From contig WTFV01000011.1 in NCBI GenBank assembly GCA_011523845.1, positions 1 to 35,562 on the forward strand: a stretch of 35,562 nt of DNA, written 5' to 3'. The notes beneath the pieces are model-generated. The model was not told the DNA's origin, made no database searches, and was given only the letters and a program-made list of their open reading frames with translations. Source of the stretch: Acidobacteriota bacterium (GTDB taxonomy: Bacteria; Acidobacteriota; Vicinamibacteria; Vicinamibacterales; UBA8438). The first letter of the stretch is position 1. Each line of letters starts with the position of its first letter. A program made the position numbers and the translations under genes. Shown piece after piece: positions 16,917 to 24,047 of this stretch.

Positions 16917-18017
16917 ATGGCCTCTTCAAGACGACGGTTTCTGACGACGATCGGCGCGGCGGCAGCCGGCGCGGGAGCCGCGAGCGCCGCGCGCGGAGCG
17001 ACCTCGAGCGGCGCGCACGCCGGCAACGCCCTGCCTCGCGACACCTTCTCGCCGGCGGAGCTCCTCGAACGTCACGCACGGCAGTCGGCGGCGGCCGCGA
17101 CGCCGGCGGCCGGGACGGCGCCGGCCGCCACGCAGTCGGATCCGCCGATGCCTTCGCAGGCCGAGGTGGAGTCGTGGTACCGCGACCTCCGCAACTGGGG
17201 GCGCTGGGGCGACGACGACCAGAAGGGGGCCGTCAACCTCATCACCCCGGAGAAGAGCGCCGCGGCGGCCCGCCTGGTCCGCAACGGCCGCAAGGTCTCG
17301 ATGAGCCGCGTGTTCGAGCCGGCGCAGCACTTCATCCGCAAGAGCCCGCGCCCGAACGGCGCCGGCGCCTGCGTCGACTACCTCGGCTTCATCTACCACG
17401 GGCAGACCGTCACCCACATCGACGCGCTGTGCCACATGTGGGACGTCGACGGCATGTGGCAGGGGCACGATCCGGACGTCGGGGTGACGACGCAGGGAGC
17501 CGCCTGGGGCGCTATCGATGCCTGGAGCGACGGCATCGTCACCAAGGGCGTGCTCCTCGACGTGCCGCGCCACCGCGGCGAGCCCCACGTCACGCCGGAG
17601 CGGCCGGTGCACGGCTGGGAGCTGGAAGCGATCGCGGAGGCGCAGGGCGTGACCGTGGAGGCCGGCGACGCGCTGCTGGTCTACAGCGGCAAGGACCCCT
17701 ACGTGCGCGCCGGCGGCGAGTACGGCGGCGGGGACCGTCCCGGACTCAGCGCGACCTGCGCGAAGTTCGTCCGCGATCACGACGTCTCGCTCCTCGGCTG
17801 GGACATGATGGACGCGCGGCCCGACCCCTACAACCTCGCGTTCCCGATGCACGGCGTGCTGTTCAACTTCGGCGTCGCCCTGCTCGACAACGCGCTGCTG
17901 GAGCCGCTGGCCGCGGCGTGCGCCGAGGAGGGCCGCTACGAGTTCATGTTCATGGGGCTGCCGCTGAACGTCGCGCGCGGCACGGGGAGCCCCGCGAACC
18001 CGATTGCGATGTTCTAG
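16917..18017 (+). CDS. Tat-exported cyclase-family (kynurenine formamidase-like) metal hydrolase
   Basis: A 366-residue protein with a twin-arginine signal (SSRRRFLTTIGAAAAGAGAA), an Ala/Pro-rich linker to about residue 75, then the cyclase fold. The family's metal-binding HxGTHxDxxxH motif appears as HGQTVTHIDALCH at 161-173, with H167, D169 and H173 as likely ligands. Other family features are WGDDDQKGAVNLITPE, and LGWDMMDARPDPYNLAFPMHGVLFNFG near the end. Relatives hydrolyse N-formylkynurenine, isatin or lactones; here the substrate is unknown and the protein acts outside the cytoplasm. AAGGA lies about 10 bases before the ATG. It is 33 bp upstream of the tannase-like gene on the same strand, so the two form a likely operon acting on an aromatic or ester substrate. 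Confidence 0.87.
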   Translation: MASSRRRFLTTIGAAAAGAGAASAARGATSSGAHAGNALPRDTFSPAELLERHARQSAAAATPAAGTAPAATQSDPPMPSQAEVESWYRDLRNWGRWGDDDQKGAVNLITPEKSAAAARLVRNGRKVSMSRVFEPAQHFIRKSPRPNGAGACVDYLGFIYHGQTVTHIDALCHMWDVDGMWQGHDPDVGVTTQGAAWGAIDAWSDGIVTKGVLLDVPRHRGEPHVTPERPVHGWELEAIAEAQGVTVEAGDALLVYSGKDPYVRAGGEYGGGDRPGLSATCAKFVRDHDVSLLGWDMMDARPDPYNLAFPMHGVLFNFGVALLDNALLEPLAAACAEEGRYEFMFMGLPLNVARGTGSPANPIAMF

Positions 18018-18050
18018 ACTCGAAGCCAGATAAGGAAAGGAAGGCAGAAC

Positions 18051-19622
18051 ATGAAGCGCGTGATCGCCGCTACCGCCAGCGCCGGCATCGCCGTAGTCGG
18101 CATCGTCTTCTTCACACCGGGAGCCGGCCAGGAAGTCATCGCGGCCCAGGCCGCCCAGGCCGCCGCGTGCGACCGGGTGATGGCCCTTTCGCTGCCCAAC
18201 ACCACCATCACCGGCGCGGAGCTGGTCGAGGCGGGCGGTTTCACCCCGCCGGGCGGCGGGCGCCCCGCGCAGATGCGCGTCTACGCCGATCTGCCGGCCT
18301 TCTGCCGTGTGTCGGCCACGCTGACGCCATCCGACGACTCCGACATCAAGGTCGAGGTCTGGCTGCCGGCCGAGGGCTGGAACGGCAAGTACCAGGCGGT
18401 GGGCAACGGCGCGTTCACCGGCTCCATCCGCCACGGCAACATGGCCGCGGCGGTCGCGCTCGGCTACGCCAGCAGCTCCACCGACACCGGCCACGTCGGC
18501 AATACGGCCAGCTTCGGCCTCGGCCACCCCGAGAAGGTCATCGACTTCGGCTACCGCTCAATCCACGAGATGACCGTCGTCTCCAAGGCCGCCATCGAGG
18601 CGCACTACAACGAGGCGCCGCGCTACTCCTACTGGAACGGCTGCTCGGCCGGCGGCCGGCAGGCGATGAAGGCGGCGCAGCGTTTTCCGGAGGTCTTCGA
18701 CGGCATCATCGCCGGCGCGCCGGGCCTGGACTGGACCGGCCGCGCGGGAGGCTCGCTGCGCGTGGCGAAGCCGCTGGAGGCCGATGAGTCGATGCGGCTC
18801 CTCGCCGCCGACCGGCAGCTCGTGCACGACGCGGTGCTCGCCGCCTGTGACGCCGCCGACGGCGTCGAGGACGGCGTGGTGGGCGACCCCGAGAGCTGCG
18901 ACTTCGATCCGGGCACGCTGCTCTGCGAGGACGCCGGCGACGAGTCGTGCCTGACCGCGGCCCAGGTCAGCACCGTACGGATGCTCTACTCGTCACCCGA
19001 GAACCCGAAGACGGGACGTCCCATCACCGGCCTGCTGCCGGGCAGCGAGCTCGGCTGGACCGACTTCGGCTGGACCAACTCCGCGCGGTCGACCGGGGTC
19101 GAGCAGTTCCGCTACCTCACGTTCGCCGATCCGGAGTGGACCGTCGAGCAGTTCAACTTCGAGACCGACATCGTGCTCGCCGAGGACCGGGACAACGACA
19201 CGCTCAACGCGCTCGACCCGAACCTGAAGCCGTTCTTCGAGAGCGGCGGCAAGCTGCTCTCCTACCACGGCTGGAGCGACCCGCAGATCTCGCCCGCCAA
19301 CGTCACGCAGTACTACGGTCGCGTCGTCGACCTGATCGGCAGCCGCGAGGAGGTCCACGACTCGTTCCGCCTCTTCATGGCGCCGGGCATGGGCCACTGC
19401 GGCGGCGGGGCCGGACCGAGCCGCTTCGACATGCTGGCCGCGCTCGAGCGGTGGGTCGAGGAGGGCGAGGCGCCCGACCACATCGTCGCCTCCCGCGTGC
19501 GGGACGGCGAGGTGGATCGGACGCGGCCGCTCTGCCCGTATCCGGCACAGGCCGTCTACACCGGTAGCGGCAACACGGACGAAGCGGAGAACTTCGCCTG
19601 CCGCATGCCGTCGGGCGACTAG
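18051..19622 (+). CDS. Tannase/feruloyl esterase family protein
   Basis: A 523-residue exported serine esterase. The signal segment is VIAATASAGIAVVGIVFF. The nucleophile motif GCSAGG (S199) sits after RYSYWNG, and SAGGRQAMKAAQRFPEVFDG follows, typical of the family. The acid and histidine of the triad are expected in YHGWSDPQISP and in MAPGMGHCGGGAGP. Two cysteines, C40 and C85, precede the catalytic region, and paired cysteines recur in CDAADGVEDGVVGDPESCDF, a calcium-site-like loop seen in tannases. These enzymes cleave gallate or hydroxycinnamate esters of plant polymers. GGAAGG precedes the ATG by a good distance. The length matches the family. Substrate preference cannot be read from sequence. 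Confidence 0.92.
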   Translation: MKRVIAATASAGIAVVGIVFFTPGAGQEVIAAQAAQAAACDRVMALSLPNTTITGAELVEAGGFTPPGGGRPAQMRVYADLPAFCRVSATLTPSDDSDIKVEVWLPAEGWNGKYQAVGNGAFTGSIRHGNMAAAVALGYASSSTDTGHVGNTASFGLGHPEKVIDFGYRSIHEMTVVSKAAIEAHYNEAPRYSYWNGCSAGGRQAMKAAQRFPEVFDGIIAGAPGLDWTGRAGGSLRVAKPLEADESMRLLAADRQLVHDAVLAACDAADGVEDGVVGDPESCDFDPGTLLCEDAGDESCLTAAQVSTVRMLYSSPENPKTGRPITGLLPGSELGWTDFGWTNSARSTGVEQFRYLTFADPEWTVEQFNFETDIVLAEDRDNDTLNALDPNLKPFFESGGKLLSYHGWSDPQISPANVTQYYGRVVDLIGSREEVHDSFRLFMAPGMGHCGGGAGPSRFDMLAALERWVEEGEAPDHIVASRVRDGEVDRTRPLCPYPAQAVYTGSGNTDEAENFACRMPSGD

Positions 19623-19656
19623 ACCCGCGGACGGGACCAGCGTTCGCAGGGATGGA

Positions 19657-19688
19657 TGCTCCTGTCCGGGAAGACCCGGGCAGGAGCA
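19657..19688 (+). terminator. 14-bp hairpin after the tannase gene
   Basis: TGCTCCTGTCCGGG (19657-19670) pairs with CCCGGGCAGGAGCA (19675-19688) with one G:U wobble and a 4-base AAGA loop, 35 bp after the stop codon. There is no T-tract, so it may end transcription only weakly or protect the 3' end of the mRNA. Confidence 0.6.
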
Positions 19689-19801
19689 ATCCCGACCCTG
19701 CACTGACCGGCCACTCACCACCCGCTCCGACGTCTATGCTGCGTCCGGCAGCGGCTCAGGCAGGCCTCCACGGATTGAGGGCCTCATCCGTAGCGGATAC
19801 G

Positions 19802-20137
19802 ATGGCGAGCATGCTCACTCGCGGCATCCGCGCGTTCATGGCTCGCGACTGGCAACGGGCGCGTGACGCCAAGGACGCCTACTGGGCCGAGCGGGTCCGG
19901 AGGCTCGGTACTCTCGAAGCGTTGCGGATCGCCGACGAGTTGCGACGGCTGGCGCTGCTGCAGCATCCGGACTGGCCTGACGCCACCAGCCGCCGCGACG
20001 ACCTGCGCCATCACGTGCGCATGACCGAGTTGTTCGCCCGTGTCGATGCAGCCCGCCGCGGTTTGAGGTTCTCAAGGCGCTGTTCGCAGTCCTCGACCGC
20101 TGGGGACGTTGGTACCTCTTCGGAGCGCAAGTGGTAG
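19802..20137 (+). CDS. Small helical protein, probable partner of a nucleotidyltransferase; C-terminus probably altered
   Basis: The frame gives MASMLTRGIRAFMARDWQRA and continues as a charged helical protein (DAKDAYWAERVRRLGTLEAL, then RIADELRRLALLQHPDWPD). I recognise this as a short family often placed just before nucleotidyltransferase genes in toxin-antitoxin-like pairs. The sense seems to end near residue 87 (LFARVDAARR). The remaining 25 residues read the start of the nucleotidyltransferase fragment in the wrong frame and are probably not native. ATG 19811 is an equally good start, and neither has a strong ribosome site. The function is unknown; an antitoxin or regulator role is inferred from context only. 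Confidence 0.5.
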   Translation: MASMLTRGIRAFMARDWQRARDAKDAYWAERVRRLGTLEALRIADELRRLALLQHPDWPDATSRRDDLRHHVRMTELFARVDAARRGLRFSRRCSQSSTAGDVGTSSERKW

Positions 20138-20250
20138 TTGCGTACGGCGTGCCCCGATTCAGCACCGACGTCGACATTACCGTTGCGCTCACCCCGGACG
20201 ATCTGGTATCCGGCTTCGAGGCAATGGCAACGAAGTACAACCGCAACTGA
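20062..20250 (+). pseudogene. Truncated nucleotidyltransferase (AbiEii-like fold) fragment
   Basis: In the frame offset from the preceding gene the sequence reads FEVLKALFAVLDRWGRWYLFGAQVVVAYGVPRFSTDVDIT (given here as overlapping motifs: LFGAQVVVAYG, then STDVDITVAL) and stops after MATKYNRN. The G-x-x-V-x-AYG and DVDIT pattern is the catalytic core of a nucleotidyltransferase (DxD metal ligands). Such proteins are normally 150-250 residues; only about 62 codons remain and no start codon with a ribosome site is obvious. The 3' end is missing, probably through the same deletion that cut the HEPN gene on the opposite strand. It may once have been a toxin or an abortive-infection enzyme. Confidence 0.6.
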
Positions 20251-20349
20251 GCGCCAACGGCGCGCACACGGTCCGGCGCATCCGCCGGCCAAGCTCGCCG
20301 CTCTCGGCCCTGGCGAGGCGTACGCCTGGAGCAGCAAAGCGACGGGCAC

Positions 20350-20418
20350 TCACACCTCGGCCGCGCTCAGCGATTCGCACGCGCGTCTCCACTCGGCGAC
20401 CACCATCTCCCGCTTCAC
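20350..20418 (-). pseudogene. 5' fragment of a HEPN-domain gene
   Basis: A 22-codon frame, VKREMVVAEWRRACESLSAA and then EV, ending at TGA. It starts at a GTG that overlaps the stop of the nucleotidyltransferase gene by 4 bp (GTGA), the arrangement usual for MNT-HEPN pairs. The residues match the first helix of HEPN proteins (xxEWxRAxESLxAAExLL). The rest, including the RX4-6H ribonuclease motif, is absent, so the toxin half of the pair is dead. It is too short for certainty, but position and sequence agree. Confidence 0.5.
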
Positions 20419-20780
20419 AGCACGGCCACCGCATCGCGTTCCACCGCTTCGTGAAACGCCGATCCCAGATTCTCGTAGCTGGCCCACTCATCCTGCGTAT
20501 AGGCCAGAATCGATGGCACGGCGTACGACGTCGCGGACAGACGGTAGCCGATGCGCCGCAACGGAAGCTTGAGCTTGGCGGCCTCGTTCTTCAAGATGAG
20601 GAGCACGTCGATGTCGCTGTCTTCGTGCGCATCGCCGCGCGCTTTGGATCCGTAGACGACCATGCGCACCACTGCACCGGGATGCCGTTCGTTGATCGCC
20701 TGCCGGTACTCGTCGAGCCAGACCCGTTCGTCGGGGTGCAGCGCCAGCGTCGGGTCCGTCATGGCTGCTTCAGCGCCCAT
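20415..20780 (-). CDS. MNT-type nucleotidyltransferase (antitoxin-like)
   Basis: A 121-residue minimal nucleotidyltransferase. The motif GSKARGDAHEDSDIDVLL is at 44-61: the GS and R of the nucleotide-binding loop and D56/D58 as metal ligands. Proteins of this kind (MntA) neutralise a HEPN ribonuclease toxin by AMPylating it. Here the HEPN gene just downstream is reduced to 22 codons, leaving an orphan antitoxin. The start is uncertain: ATG 20780, or ATG 20762 (MTDPTLALHPDERVWLDEYR), neither with a clear Shine-Dalgarno. Both keep the full domain. It is downstream of the ankyrin gene by about 55 bp on the same strand. Confidence 0.8.
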   Translation of the reverse strand: MGAEAAMTDPTLALHPDERVWLDEYRQAINERHPGAVVRMVVYGSKARGDAHEDSDIDVLLILKNEAAKLKLPLRRIGYRLSATSYAVPSILAYTQDEWASYENLGSAFHEAVERDAVAVL

Positions 20781-20835
20781 CACATGACGATAGCGAAGCT
20801 ATCGCCGCGCCCCAGGGGACCTGCCGTGCGCGCCG

Positions 20836-22326
20836 TCAGCGCACGTCCGGCACGACCGGATCGTCGATGGTCCAGTCGGAGATGGTGTTGTCGGCGCCGG
20901 TGGCGGTGGACGGATCGGCGCCGAGCTCCAGCAGCAGCGTCTCCATCTCGGGCCAGCGCTTGCCGGTGTTGGAGTAGAAGACGCCCTTGGCGATGCGGTA
21001 CGGGGTCCAGCCCTTCTCGTTGGTCGCCTCGATGTCGGCGCCGTGGTCGAGCAGGAAACGCACCAGCGGCTCCGAGCCACGGATGATTGCGCCGTGCAGC
21101 GCGGTGTCGCCGTTGTCGTCGATGGTCGTGACGTCGCCGCCGAGCTCCAGCGCGTACTGGACGGCTGCGAGCGCTTCCTCGTTGGTCCCCGGGCTCTCGC
21201 CCACGGCCCAGATGCCGACCCCGGCCGCCACCATGAGCGGGGTGGTGCCGTCCTCGTTGGGCAGCAGCGGGTCCGCGCCGAGCTCGACGAGCACGCGCAT
21301 CATCCCGACGTCGGCGGCTTTGGCGGCCAGCAGGAACGGCGTGGAGCCGATGCGGTTGAGGACGTTGCGGTAGCGGTTCTGCGGCTCCTTCGTCATCCGC
21401 GCGTTCAGGTCGGCGCCGTGCTCCGCCAGCTTGCGGATGAACTCCAGGTCGGTCATCGACCCGGTGACGATGGGCGGCGGGTTGTTGAAGCCGAGATTCG
21501 GGCGGCGCGTCCACTTGATCTCGTGGAGCGCGGTCCAGCCCTGGTCGTCGGCGTTCGGATCCGCCCCGGCTTCCAGCAGGTAGGCCCCGAGCTCGTAGTG
21601 GCCGTTCTTGGTCGCCAGGACGAGTGCGCTGGTGCCGTCGAAGAGCGTCTCCTCCGGGCTCGCGCCCGCCTCGACGAGCAGCCGCGTCATGTCTCGGTAG
21701 CCCGCCCGCACCGCGAACATCAGCGGGCTGAAGCCGCCGGTGGACCGCGCGTGCACGTCGGCCCCGCCGGCGAGGAGAGCTTCGGCCGCGGCCAGGTTGT
21801 TCTCGGCCGACGCCCACATCAGCGCGGTCTGCCCGCGCCAACCCTCCGCCCGGTTCGGGTCCGCGCCGCGATCGAGGAGAAGCCGCACCGCGTCGGCGCG
21901 GCCGGTCCGGGACACGGTCATCAGCGGGGTCTCGCCCTCCGGGGTCGCGGCGTCGGGGTCCGCACCGGCGTCGAGCAGCAGCTCGAGGAATGCGGCGCTG
22001 CCGTTCTCGGCGGCCAGCGCCAGCGGCGTCGCGTCGAAGCGATTGGCCGCCTCCACCCGGGCGCCGGCTTCGATCAAGGCCTTCGCCGTTTCGACGTCAT
22101 CGTTGAGGGCGGCCCAGTGCAGGGCCGTCGTGCCGTCCCCGTCGGACGTGTTGACATCCACGCCGTCGGCGATCAGCGCGCGGGCGCGCTCGGCGTCGCC
22201 CGCGCGCACGGCATCGATGAGCGGAAGGTCGACGGCAGCAGAAACGCCCCCAACTCGGAGTATCACCGCCGCGAATGTAACCGCGATCGCCACGCTCATA
22301 CTGCGCCGTACTGCTGCACTCGTCAT
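20836..22326 (-). CDS. Exported ankyrin-repeat protein, copy B
   Basis: A 496-residue paralogue of the ankyrin protein at 10956, with the same order of features. A signal segment (SVAIAVTFAAVILRVGGVSAA) is followed by about twelve ankyrin repeats beginning LPLIDAVRAGDAERARALIA, and shared insertions IKWTRRPNLGFNNPPP and VGIWAVGESPGTN. Both copies have the rare phrase LNRIGSTPFL in the same place. The last repeat ends LLLELGADPSTATGADN, and the tail ISDWTIDDPVVPDVR is unique to this copy. ATG 22326 is preceded by GAGG; an ATG at 22341 lacks a ribosome site. The start overlaps the end of the small membrane gene at 22323. It is probably in the operon with the DUF1592/DUF1552 pair upstream. Confidence 0.9.
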   Translation of the reverse strand: MTSAAVRRSMSVAIAVTFAAVILRVGGVSAAVDLPLIDAVRAGDAERARALIADGVDVNTSDGDGTTALHWAALNDDVETAKALIEAGARVEAANRFDATPLALAAENGSAAFLELLLDAGADPDAATPEGETPLMTVSRTGRADAVRLLLDRGADPNRAEGWRGQTALMWASAENNLAAAEALLAGGADVHARSTGGFSPLMFAVRAGYRDMTRLLVEAGASPEETLFDGTSALVLATKNGHYELGAYLLEAGADPNADDQGWTALHEIKWTRRPNLGFNNPPPIVTGSMTDLEFIRKLAEHGADLNARMTKEPQNRYRNVLNRIGSTPFLLAAKAADVGMMRVLVELGADPLLPNEDGTTPLMVAAGVGIWAVGESPGTNEEALAAVQYALELGGDVTTIDDNGDTALHGAIIRGSEPLVRFLLDHGADIEATNEKGWTPYRIAKGVFYSNTGKRWPEMETLLLELGADPSTATGADNTISDWTIDDPVVPDVR

Positions 22327-22652
22327 GACCGCCTCGACCATGGCGCGCGCCGGGCGCGATAGACGCAGGCCGGAAGCCTGAACCTCATCGCATCGTGCGC
22401 ACCCGCCGCATCACCACGCGGAAAGTTGAAACCGACGAAGGTCCCCCATGCCACAGCGAACACTGCCAGCACGCCGCAGACCAGGAAGGACAGGGTCTTC
22501 CACCCGAACGGCAGAATCCCTAGTGGAAGAAACCCTTCGCGACTCTCCTGCTGGAACGCCATTACGGACGCAATGGCTACTACCAGCCCGACCTGTCCTG
22601 CCGTGCGCCGGACACACGCCCAATAGGTCAAATGGTCGCCTCGTTCGGACAC
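22323..22652 (-). CDS. Small two-helix membrane protein between DUF1552 and ankyrin genes (copy B)
   Basis: A 109-residue frame starting at GTG 22652 with GGGGAGG about eight bases upstream. Two hydrophobic segments are seen, AGQVGLVVAIASVMAF (about 18-33) and LSFLVCGVLAVFAVAWGTFVGF (about 54-75), joined by a loop with FLPLGILPFGWKT. The C-terminus is basic. Its stop overlaps the ankyrin start by 4 bp (ATGA), and it begins 42 bp after the DUF1552 stop, so it fits the operon. No similar protein is found at the same place in module A. I do not recognise the family. The good ribosome site and the membrane helices favour a real gene over a chance frame. Confidence 0.55.
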   Translation of the reverse strand: MSERGDHLTYWACVRRTAGQVGLVVAIASVMAFQQESREGFLPLGILPFGWKTLSFLVCGVLAVFAVAWGTFVGFNFPRGDAAGAHDAMRFRLPACVYRARRAPWSRRS

Positions 22653-22694
22653 CGCCGGCCGCCTCCCCGGCAGCCGACGGTACCGCTGGACCGC

Positions 22695-24047
22695 CTACAC
22701 GTCCGTCAGCGCCGTGAGCCGCCCGGTGCTGTCGCCGAGCGTGTCGGCCGGCACCCCCGCCTTGTAGAGCATGCTGATGAGCAGGTTGGTCATCGGCGTG
22801 TCCTTCGGGTATTGCAGGTGCCGGCCGCCCCGCATCCCGGCCGCCCTGCCGCCTACGGTCAGCACCGGGAGGTCGTAGTGCAGGTGGTCGTTGCTGTCGC
22901 CGAGACCGGCGCCGTAGAGCACCATCGAGCTGTCGAGCAGCGTCGCGTCGCCGTCCGGCGCGTCCTGCAGCCGCCCGAGCAGATAGGTGAACAGCTCGAC
23001 GTGGTGGCGGTTGATCTTCGACAGCTTGGCCAGCTTCTCCGGATCGTTGCGGTGGTGCGACAGCCCGTGGTGCGGGTCGGGCACGCCGATCTGCGGATAG
23101 GGCCGGCCGCCGAGCTCGCGGCCCACCATGAAGGTGAACACCCGCGTGATGTCGGCCTGCAACGAGAGCGCGATCAGGTCGTACATCAGCTTGACGTGAT
23201 CCTCGTACGAATCCGGGATCCCGGCGGGCCGGTCGAGATCGTCCGGCAGCGCGGCATCGGCGCCCTGCGCCTCCGACAACTGGATGCGCCGCTCCACCGC
23301 GCGCACCGCGTCGAGATACTGGTCGAGCCGCTGGCGGTCGGCCTTCCCGAGGTCGCGCTCGAGGTGCGCGAGGTCGTCGGTGACCGAATCGAGGATGCTG
23401 CGGTCCTTGCGCAGCTCCGCCAGCCGCTCGTCGCGCGTGCCGCCGTCGCCGAAGAGGCGCTCGAAGACGACGCGCGGGTTGTTCTCCATCGGCAGCGGCG
23501 TCGTCGCGGTCCGCCACGCCACCGTGTTCATGTAGACGCAGCTATAGCCGTTCTCGCAGTTCCCGACCAGGAAGTCGAGGTCGATGGCGAGCTCCAGCGA
23601 CGGCAGCGGCGTGTCGGCGCCGATGCTGGTCGCGGCCACCTGGTCGGCGGTCACCCCGGCCCGCACGTCGGCGCCCTCGGTGTGCTTCGGGTGCACGCCG
23701 TTCAGCCAGACCGAGGTGGCCCGCGAGTGCTCGCCGTTGCCGTCGCCGAGCGGCTCGGCCTGCCCGTGGGCCAGGCGCGTGTAGACCAGCGTCTGGTCGT
23801 GGAACGGCGCCAGGGGGCTGAGGCTCGGCGACAGCTTCAGGTCGCTCCCTGCTCCCTGCGGCGTCCACGTCTGCATCACCGCCCCGTTCGGCAGGTAGAT
23901 GAAGCCGAGGCGCTTGACCGGCGCGGCGGCCGTCTTCGAGATGGCCGACAGGGCCGGCACCATCGCGTCGAGCAACGGCAGCGCCACGCTGGCGCCGAGC
24001 CCGCGGAGGAACGTGCGGCGCGGCAGCGCCATCTTCGTGATGATCAT
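22695..24047 (-). CDS. DUF1552 Tat-exported protein, copy B
   Basis: A 450-residue paralogue of the protein at 12824, clearly alike throughout. The twin-arginine start is LPRRTFLRGLGASVALPLL, and RLGFIYLPNGAVMQTWTP, DGNGEHSRATSVWLNG, LQADITRVFTFMVGRE and DPHHGLSHHRND follow. Differences include shorter or altered loops after residue 130 and a PALSAISK segment in place of PAGTALAK. The ATG at 24047 follows GAGGAG and overlaps the upstream DUF1592 stop by 4 bp, exactly as in copy A, which points to ancient coupling of the two products. They probably work as a complex or in sequence outside the cytoplasm. The reaction is unknown. Confidence 0.9.
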   Translation of the reverse strand: MIITKMALPRRTFLRGLGASVALPLLDAMVPALSAISKTAAAPVKRLGFIYLPNGAVMQTWTPQGAGSDLKLSPSLSPLAPFHDQTLVYTRLAHGQAEPLGDGNGEHSRATSVWLNGVHPKHTEGADVRAGVTADQVAATSIGADTPLPSLELAIDLDFLVGNCENGYSCVYMNTVAWRTATTPLPMENNPRVVFERLFGDGGTRDERLAELRKDRSILDSVTDDLAHLERDLGKADRQRLDQYLDAVRAVERRIQLSEAQGADAALPDDLDRPAGIPDSYEDHVKLMYDLIALSLQADITRVFTFMVGRELGGRPYPQIGVPDPHHGLSHHRNDPEKLAKLSKINRHHVELFTYLLGRLQDAPDGDATLLDSSMVLYGAGLGDSNDHLHYDLPVLTVGGRAAGMRGGRHLQYPKDTPMTNLLISMLYKAGVPADTLGDSTGRLTALTDV

